NCBI RefSeq assembly: GCF_003837805.1
Contig: NZ_RQIT01000024.1
Span: 45,008-109,007, forward strand
Reading direction: 5' to 3'
DNA: 64,000 nt
DNA from: Bradyrhizobium sp. RP6
GTDB taxonomy: Bacteria; Pseudomonadota; Alphaproteobacteria; Rhizobiales; Xanthobacteraceae
The notes beneath the pieces are model-generated. The model ran no database searches. It had not been told where the DNA came from and was given only the letters and a program-made list of their open reading frames with translations. The position numbers were made by a program, and so were the translations under genes. Of this stretch, positions 58,855 to 64,000 are shown in pieces (position 1 is the stretch's first letter; every line of letters begins with the position of its first letter).

Positions 58855-60126
58855 ATGTATCACCACGTCAAGAAGCTGATGTTCACCGTGCGCGTCGACG
58901 AACCCGATCCACGCTTCGGTAATATGCTCCTCGAGCAGTTTGGCGGCGCCAACGGGGAACTTGCGGCTGCGATGCAATATTCGATTCAGGGGCTGAATTG
59001 CGAGGATCCCGACCGCAAGGATCTGTTGATGGATATCGGCACCGAAGAACTCAGCCATCTCGAGGTCGTCGGCTGCCTGGCCCGGATGCATCTCGCGCCC
59101 TCGAAGAACGACCGCCAGGCGGCCGAGGCCGATCCGCTGATTGCGATCGCCGGCGGCGGCGGCGTCAATCTGTTCAACTCGCAAGGCAATCCCTGGACCG
59201 CCGACTATCTCAAGATCACCGGCGAGCTCGACGTCGATCTCCGCAGCAACATCGCCGCCGAAGCGCGTGCGAAGATCGTCTACGAACGACTGATCAATTT
59301 CTGCGACGACGCCGGCAGCAAGGACGCGCTGCAGTTCCTGATGACGCGCGAGATCACACACATGAAGGCGTTCGCGCGGGCGCTCGAAAGCCTGTCGAAG
59401 CCGGCCTTCAGTGTCGGCAGGATTGCGCCGACGCCCGGCCTCGTAAACCAGTACTTCAATGACTCCACCGGCAGTGGCGACCACGGCGAAATCGACACCC
59501 GCGGTCCCTGGAACGAAGGAGAGGACTGGGTGTTCACGGAATCGCCTGCGCTGCAGTCCGCCGATCCCGGCGCGGCCACCCCGATCGTCACGGAGAGCTC
59601 GCCGCCTGTCGACGAGGCCGGCCTGACAGATCTCCTGCTCCATGAGCTGCGCGACATACTCCATGCCGAGAAGCAGCTCACCAAGGCGCTTCCCAAGATG
59701 GCCCAGGCCGCGCGCTATGACCAGCTACGTGAATTGTTCGAGCAGCATCTGGCCGAAACGGAGAACCAAGTCGAGCGTATCAACGAATGCTTCGAGCTGC
59801 TCGGCGAGAATGTGCGGGCCAAGCCCTGCAAGGGCATGATGGGCCTGATCGAGGAAGGCCAGGAGGTCATGAAGGAAGGCGAGGAGAAGGAGGACGCAGC
59901 CGCCGACCTCGCGCTGATCTCAGCGGCTCAACGCGTCGAGCATTACGAGATGGCCGGCTACACCACCGCACGCAACCTCGCGCAGCAGCTCCGCCACAGC
60001 GCCATCGTGGCGCTGCTTTCGAAGTCGCTCGCGGAAGAGGAGAACGCCGATCTCCTGCTCAATCAGGTGGCGCGGTCGCTGATGTCCGTGGCGAAGATGC
60101 CCGCCGCGCTGGAGCAGGCCGAATAG
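58855..60126 (+). CDS. Manganese catalase fused to DUF892 ferritin-like domain
   Basis: 423 residues. Residues 1-215 match manganese catalase, with the dimanganese ligands in place: E35, E65, H68, E136 and H169. It ends near YFNDSTGSG. After a ~40-residue acidic linker, residues ~258-415 form a DUF892/YciF-type ferritin-like domain (LTDLLLHELRDILHAEKQLTKALPKM..., ALISAAQRVEHYEMAGYTTA). The first domain should decompose H2O2; the second may bind metal or DNA. Transcription probably depends on the general-stress sigma factor. No ribosome site is prominent. Confidence 0.9.
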   Translation: MYHHVKKLMFTVRVDEPDPRFGNMLLEQFGGANGELAAAMQYSIQGLNCEDPDRKDLLMDIGTEELSHLEVVGCLARMHLAPSKNDRQAAEADPLIAIAGGGGVNLFNSQGNPWTADYLKITGELDVDLRSNIAAEARAKIVYERLINFCDDAGSKDALQFLMTREITHMKAFARALESLSKPAFSVGRIAPTPGLVNQYFNDSTGSGDHGEIDTRGPWNEGEDWVFTESPALQSADPGAATPIVTESSPPVDEAGLTDLLLHELRDILHAEKQLTKALPKMAQAARYDQLRELFEQHLAETENQVERINECFELLGENVRAKPCKGMMGLIEEGQEVMKEGEEKEDAAADLALISAAQRVEHYEMAGYTTARNLAQQLRHSAIVALLSKSLAEEENADLLLNQVARSLMSVAKMPAALEQAE

Positions 60127-60321
60127 ACCGCACTCAGCGCGATGATACGCAGATGCACGGCGTTCAACCGCCCCTCGCTTTCGCGCGCGGGGCGGTACGC
60201 GCGGTCTCAAGCGCACCTCCAGTGAGTGAGACGGCTCGCGCCTGCCGGGCCGGGAAGCCTCTTTCCAGCCGCTTCGGCGAGAAGGCGCTGATGGTGCCGG
60301 CGCATCTCGCCGACAGGGCGT

Positions 60322-60429
60322 GTGGGGCTGGCGATCGCGCGTGCGGTGATGGCGAGCCATGGCGGCTCAATCAGGCTCAAGCCGACCGACGGCGGCGTCG
60401 CCTTCGAGCTCCAATTCCCAGTGGCCTGA
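60322..60429 (+). pseudogene. 3' remnant of a histidine kinase
   Basis: The frame reads VGLAIARAVMASHGGSIRLK then PTDGGVAFELQFPVA and a TGA at 60427-60429. This is the last part of a HATPase domain (G2 box G-GLAIAR-V-HGG and the FxLPxx end). Nothing upstream continues the domain. The 195-bp stretch before it (60127-60321) has no gene that I can support. Confidence 0.5.
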
Positions 60430-60465
60430 GGCGCGATGCACCATCGCCCCACAGGTTCTTGTTTG

Positions 60466-60512
60466 GGCATGATCTATCGGGAAAACCGCTTCCCACTTTT
60501 CCGGATCATGCC
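60466..60512. repeat. GCATGATC...GATCATGC palindromic repeat
   Basis: GGCATGATC (60466-60474) and GATCATGCC (60504-60512) are perfect 9-bp arms around GAAAACCGCTTCCCACTTTTCCG. I recognise the form as a common Rhizobiales intergenic repeat. It ends exactly at the stop codon of the next gene on the minus strand and may terminate it. Confidence 0.7.
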
Positions 60513-60653
60513 TCAGATCGCGAACACCCAAGCGGCGACGATGGTGCCGATGGTGACGAGACCGGCGATGGTCCAGCCCGCGGCATATTCAAGCTCAGGA
60601 TGACCGGTCGCCCGCATGATCTCGACCGGATCGGCGGTATGCTTCTCTGCCAT
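60513..60653 (-). CDS. Small single-span membrane protein (46 aa)
   Basis: 46 residues: a polar start MAEKHTADPVEIMRATGHPELE, then one hydrophobic span of ~20 residues (AAGWTIAGLVTIGTIVAAWVFAI) to the end. GAGG lies ~6 bases before the ATG at 60651-60653. Codon third bases follow the genome's G/C habit. The family is not recognised; aromatic/helical size resembles small stress or respiratory accessory proteins. Confidence 0.65.
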   Translation of the reverse strand: MAEKHTADPVEIMRATGHPELEYAAGWTIAGLVTIGTIVAAWVFAI

Positions 60654-60747
60654 GACAGCCTCGCACGTTTCTTCCCGCGTCATAGATAAGTCGCATCAGC
60701 CGCCACGAGGTTCCATCACGGAAATGCGAGGCATGACGTAGCTTGGT

Positions 60748-61302
60748 TTGTTCGCCGAGCCGGAAGCGGGCCCTGCCGGCCTTCGCTATACGGACAACTT
60801 CATCGATGCCGCGGCCGAGCAGGACTTGATCGACCGCATCGCAGCATTGCCGCTCCAGCGCTTCCAGTTCGGCGTGTTCGAGGGAAACCGCCGCGTGGCA
60901 TCGTTCGGCTATCGCTATGACTACGCGCTGCAACGTCTGGCCGAGGCGGAGCCGATCCCGAACTGGCTGCTGCCCGTCGCGCGGCAAGTCGAGGCATGGG
61001 CGCACCTGCCGGAGGGCAGCGTTCGGCAGGTGCTGTGCACTGAATATGAGATCGGCGTCGGCATCGGCTGGCACCGCGACAAGCCGCACTTCGACAAGGT
61101 CCTGGGCCTGTCGCTCGGCTCGCCCTGCAAATTCCGCTTGCGCCGCCGCAACGGGAACAGATGGGAGCGCCACACGCTCGAGGCCATGCCGCGCTCGCTC
61201 TACATGATGGACGGCCAGGCGCGGTCGCAATGGGAGCACAGCATTCCGCCGGTCGAGGCGCGCCGCTACTCCATCACTTTCCGGACGATGAAGCGGGTCT
61301 GA
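60748..61302 (+). CDS. alkB: AlkB-type 2-oxoglutarate/Fe(II) dioxygenase
   Basis: 184 residues. Fe(II) ligands are visible in GWHRDKPHF (His-x-Asp) and QWEHSIPPVEARRYSITFR (distal His, then 2OG-binding Arg). LCTEYEIGVGIGWH is the usual lead-in. It repairs alkylated bases by oxidative demethylation, or acts on tRNA or protein in paralogues. The start is a TTG at 60748, since a stop lies three codons upstream and no ATG is in frame; the ribosome site is weak. Confidence 0.85.
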   Translation: MFAEPEAGPAGLRYTDNFIDAAAEQDLIDRIAALPLQRFQFGVFEGNRRVASFGYRYDYALQRLAEAEPIPNWLLPVARQVEAWAHLPEGSVRQVLCTEYEIGVGIGWHRDKPHFDKVLGLSLGSPCKFRLRRRNGNRWERHTLEAMPRSLYMMDGQARSQWEHSIPPVEARRYSITFRTMKRV

Positions 61303-61610
61303 CAGGCCGGCCCAACCAAAAATGCGAAAACAACCCCATGCACAGTAGGAAGCCATGTCCGGTGCGCGGCTGGTGGCGCCGAGCAACGGCTTGACGGACG
61401 GGGATAAAAGTGGCCGCGCCGCGCAATCGTCGCGCGGCCCGCGAACTTGCGGTCCAATCGGGCTTCTTGCCGGACGATAGCCCGTTCCACCCCGGCTGCC
61501 TGCCGACGAAGGTGCCGTGAATTCGCCTCAACATCAGCCAACTAATGAGGCGAATTGAAAAGACAGGCCAAATCGGCAAGCCAATATCAGTCCGCGAGGC
61601 CGGCATCACC
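61303..61610. other. Intergenic region
   Basis: 308 bp between alkB and the hydrolase-like gene. It contains the second copy of the 20-bp repeat (61329-61348) and little else I can name. Confidence 0.4.
61329..61348. repeat. Copy 2 of the exact 20-bp dispersed repeat
   Basis: Identical to 3288-3307 over 20 bases and in the same orientation, with an A-rich left flank (CAAAAATGCGAA) and GGAAGC on the right. It lies 26 bases past alkB. Confidence 0.75.
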
Positions 61611-62540
61611 ATGAAGAATTACCTGGCATTTTTCCTGCTTTTGACCATGACCGCGGCCTCCGCACACGGAGTTTTGCCCGCGCAGGTATCGCCGCCCACC
61701 GGGCTCGTCCAGGCGGGCCTGACCGACAACGATACCACCGCCGGCGGCACCGCCCGGCTGTGCGAGCAGGTCACCTTCTCGCGCGGTCTGCGCTATGGCG
61801 AGAGCGAAGCCAATGTGCTCGATGTCGCGACCAGCGCGACCAAGGCGGATACGCCGCGGCCTGTGCTGCTGTTCGTGGCGGGCGATACCTTTACAGGCGA
61901 CCGCGGGGCGCCGGAGCTGTCGCGCCAGATCCAGGACCAGGCCATGTGCTTTGCCGCGCGCAACGAGATGATCGGGGTCCGCGTCAACTATCGCCTGGCG
62001 CCCTCGGCGACCTGGCCCGCCGGCGCGTCCGATGTGGCGGCGGCCCTGTCATGGGTTCACGGCAATATCGACCTCTTCAACGGCGATGCCCGTGAAATCG
62101 TCGCGGTCGGCTACGGCGCCGGCGCCTTCCATGTCGCCACCCTGCTGGCCCATCCCGAGCTGCAGACCGACGGCGCCGACGTCGCCGGCGTCGTGCTGGT
62201 GTCCGGGATCTACCGCGTCGGCAAGGACGCGAGTGACAGCGAGAAGGCCTATCTCGGCACCGACCCCACCCGGTACGACAGCCGATCGGCCTTCCCCGGC
62301 ATCCTCAATGTTGATGTGCCGATCGTGCTGGCCTGGGCCGCGGACGATTCCGCCGGCCTCGTGGCGCAGGGCGAAACGCTGAAGAAGACGCTCTGCGGCG
62401 CCGGCCACTGCCCGCGCGGCGCGTTGCTGCGGAGCCGCGAGGGTATCGCGAGCGCCTTCGGCCTCGACGGCTCCGGCGACAGCCTCGCCGAGCCGACACT
62501 GCTGCTGGTGCGTCAGCTCGAGGCGCGCGGGCTGCCGTAA
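61611..62540 (+). CDS. Exported alpha/beta-hydrolase-fold protein lacking the nucleophile
   Basis: 309 residues. Signal peptide at 1-18 (KNYLAFFLLLTMTAASAHG). The fold follows esterase/lipase order: VLLFVAGDTFTGDRG where HGG is usual, RVNYRLAPSATWPAGASDVAAALSWV, then EIVAVGYGAGAFHVATLL where GHSAGA is usual (Ser replaced by Gly), and DVPIVLAWAADDSAG. The oxyanion His and the nucleophile are missing, so it is probably not a hydrolase and may bind a ligand or partner. The ATG at 61611 was chosen for the signal peptide. Substrate and partner are unknown. Confidence 0.8.
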   Translation: MKNYLAFFLLLTMTAASAHGVLPAQVSPPTGLVQAGLTDNDTTAGGTARLCEQVTFSRGLRYGESEANVLDVATSATKADTPRPVLLFVAGDTFTGDRGAPELSRQIQDQAMCFAARNEMIGVRVNYRLAPSATWPAGASDVAAALSWVHGNIDLFNGDAREIVAVGYGAGAFHVATLLAHPELQTDGADVAGVVLVSGIYRVGKDASDSEKAYLGTDPTRYDSRSAFPGILNVDVPIVLAWAADDSAGLVAQGETLKKTLCGAGHCPRGALLRSREGIASAFGLDGSGDSLAEPTLLLVRQLEARGLP

Positions 62541-62698
62541 CCGCGGGTTGCGGGCACACAGCTGTAACAGAGCGTCAGCACGTCTGCCGCTTTCGTTCGA
62601 GACCGCCAGCCCCGCTGCTTTGCAACGGGCCGGCAAGCCATACGATTGACAAACGCTCGACCTAGACCAAGCGGCCTTGGTGTGGGGCCAACGACAGG

Positions 62699-63931
62699 AT
62701 GTCGCGCATGCGCGTCACCGGCAGACTGCTGCTCGTGTTGATCGCCGCCTTCGCCTCGCTCGGGGCGATGTCCCAGCAACGTGCCGAGCAACCGGCAAGC
62801 AACGAGGAAATCCGCATCGGCAATGTCATGCCGTATTCGGGACCGCTCTCGGAGTTCGGCGCCATCGGCCAGGCGGAGGCCGCCTATTTCGACATGATCA
62901 ATGCGCGTGGCGGCATCAACGGCCGCAAGATCCGCTTCATCACGCGCGACGACAATTCCGATCCGGCGACTGCGCTGGAGCTGACGCGCAATCTGGTCGA
63001 GACCGAGGATGTGCACCTGATGTTCGGCTCGTTCGGCACACCCGGCAATCTCGCCGCGCGCTGGTATCTGAACGAGAAGAGAATCCCGCAGCTCTTCGTC
63101 GCGTCCGGCGACGAAGAGCTGAGCCAGGCCAGGGCGTTTCCCTGGACCATGGGTTGGCAGCCGTCGTTCAGATCTGAAGGGCGCATCTACGCCAACTACA
63201 TCCAGGCCTACTATCCCAAGAAGAAGATCGTGGTGCTCTGGCAGAACGACCAGTTCGGGCGCATGCTCTACAAGGGCATCCAGGAAGGCCTCGGCGATCT
63301 CAACCGTCACGTCCTCGTCGACATCGCCTTCGACATTGCCGACGAGCATCTCGACGGGCACGTCTCGATCCTCAAACGCGCGGGCGCCGACATCTTCGTC
63401 TTTCTCGGCGTGCCGTCGACGGCATCCAAGGTCATCAAGCTGGCGGCGTCTTTCAACTGGCATCCGGTCTTCATCGTCAACGATGCCTCCGCCTCGATCG
63501 CCAATGCGATGGCGCCCGCGGGCCTCGAGAACTCCGCAGGCGTGATCTCGGCGGCCTTTCTGAAGGATCCGAGCGATCCCGCCTGGAAGGACGATCCCGC
63601 CATGAAGGACTGGTTCGCCTTCATGGACAAATACCATCGGGTCGAAAGCACCAACAACAGCGCAGCACTCTATGGCTACGCCGCGGCCGAGGCGCTGACG
63701 CAGGTGCTGAAGCAATGCGGCGACGATTTTTCGCGCGACAACATCATGCGGCAGGCGGCTTCGCTCAGGGACGTCAATCCCTCCGTTGCCCTACCCAACA
63801 TCAGGATGAACACCTCGCCCAGCAACTATCTGCCGATCAGGCAGATGCGGCTCGTCCAGTTCGACGGACGCTCGTGGCAGCCGTTCGGCGAGGTGATCGA
63901 GACGGCCTTCACGGAAGGCGCGGCGCGGTGA
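62699..63931 (+). CDS. Branched-chain-type ABC transporter substrate-binding protein
   Basis: 410 residues (or 407 from the next ATG at 62708, which has AGGA 9 bases upstream). N-terminal signal peptide at ~1-25. Peripla_BP_6 landmarks: IRIGNVMPYSGPLSEFGAIGQAEAAYFDMINARGGINGRKI, LVETEDVHLMFGSFGTPGNLAARWYLNEKRIPQLF, and VVLWQNDQFGRMLYKGIQEGL. It binds a small amide or amino acid in the periplasm; no permease or ATPase is in the window. The next 64 bases reach the window edge. Confidence 0.9.
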   Translation: MSRMRVTGRLLLVLIAAFASLGAMSQQRAEQPASNEEIRIGNVMPYSGPLSEFGAIGQAEAAYFDMINARGGINGRKIRFITRDDNSDPATALELTRNLVETEDVHLMFGSFGTPGNLAARWYLNEKRIPQLFVASGDEELSQARAFPWTMGWQPSFRSEGRIYANYIQAYYPKKKIVVLWQNDQFGRMLYKGIQEGLGDLNRHVLVDIAFDIADEHLDGHVSILKRAGADIFVFLGVPSTASKVIKLAASFNWHPVFIVNDASASIANAMAPAGLENSAGVISAAFLKDPSDPAWKDDPAMKDWFAFMDKYHRVESTNNSAALYGYAAAEALTQVLKQCGDDFSRDNIMRQAASLRDVNPSVALPNIRMNTSPSNYLPIRQMRLVQFDGRSWQPFGEVIETAFTEGAAR

Positions 63932-64000
63932 GGTGATCACGTCGCGCAGTTGCCCCCCCATTACTGACACCTTTTGCTGAGCCACCCCTCTCCTCCCGCC
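63932..64000. other. Window edge, possible repeat or insertion-sequence end
   Basis: 69 bases with an odd composition (a run of C, then CTGACACCTTTTGCTGAGCC). I see no gene. It resembles an IS end, but the window stops before this can be judged. Confidence 0.3.

Noticed and set aside
1..64000. tRNA, rRNA or complete insertion sequences
   Set aside because: No cloverleaf, rRNA or transposase pattern was found while reading both strands; only scars and small repeats are present.

Overview
The window reads as chromosomal DNA of a high-GC soil alphaproteobacterium, most probably Bradyrhizobium or a close relative. Support comes from strong G/C third positions, a class I cytochrome c, a zinc-free L36 gene standing alone, several families of intergenic palindromic repeats that I associate with Bradyrhizobium, and divergent regulator/target pairs typical of Rhizobiales. 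No rRNA, tRNA, CRISPR array, prophage or complete insertion sequence was seen. The assignment rests on recognition, not on a database search.

Layout. 1-5.8 kb: the 3' end of a cytochrome c gene, an alpha/beta hydrolase, small exported proteins, a TPR protein, rpmJ, a metal-dependent amidohydrolase, and a divergent SDR/HxlR pair with a palindromic operator. 5.8-12.6 kb: a looser accessory region with several small secreted proteins, a haloacid dehalogenase, a YbaK-type deacylase, a decayed tricarboxylate-binding-protein remnant, and the most unusual gene here: a cysteine-peptidase-like domain followed by autotransporter-type beta repeats, with no signal peptide or barrel (7054-9552). 12.6-16.3 kb: a LysR regulator divergent from pirin and wrbA (quinone or redox stress), then a PCMT-type methyltransferase.

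16.3-27 kb: an exopolysaccharide cluster with a CelD/FemAB-like acetyltransferase, an O-antigen ligase/polymerase, two family 2 glycosyltransferases, a methyltransferase, a Wzz/BY-kinase-like protein whose P-loop is degenerate, a WecG/TagA glycosyltransferase and galE. No flippase, export channel or priming transferase is visible. 27.5-31.6 kb: one 1371-residue protein with five near-identical GAF units followed by GGDEF and EAL domains, a cyclic-di-GMP enzyme that may link to the polysaccharide genes.

31.9-44.4 kb: catabolic genes (flavin monooxygenase, fumarylacetoacetate-hydrolase-family protein), an Lrp regulator divergent from a fused indolepyruvate:ferredoxin oxidoreductase, an amidase, and a LysR regulator divergent from an EmrAB-like efflux operon with a carboxymuconolactone-decarboxylase/AhpD-like gene; a palindromic LysR box lies in that divergent region. 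44.5-50.3 kb: a D-amino-acid aminotransferase, a glutamate/aspartate ABC transporter (gltIJKL) and an M20 peptidase. 50.6-58.3 kb: a second flavin monooxygenase, a benzoylformate-decarboxylase-like ThDP enzyme, a GFA-like protein lacking its central cysteines, an Old Yellow Enzyme, and a divergent aldehyde dehydrogenase/SDR pair. 58.3-64 kb: a zinc-ribbon protein, a manganese catalase fused to a DUF892 ferritin-like domain behind a good general-stress (EcfG-type) promoter match, a 46-residue membrane protein, AlkB, an alpha/beta-hydrolase fold lacking its nucleophile serine, and a branched-chain-type ABC substrate-binding protein.

The best leads for something new are the peptidase/beta-repeat protein, the 182-residue-period GAF array, the degenerate BY-kinase, the catalase-ferritin fusion with its stress promoter, and a 20-bp sequence repeated exactly 58 kb apart.
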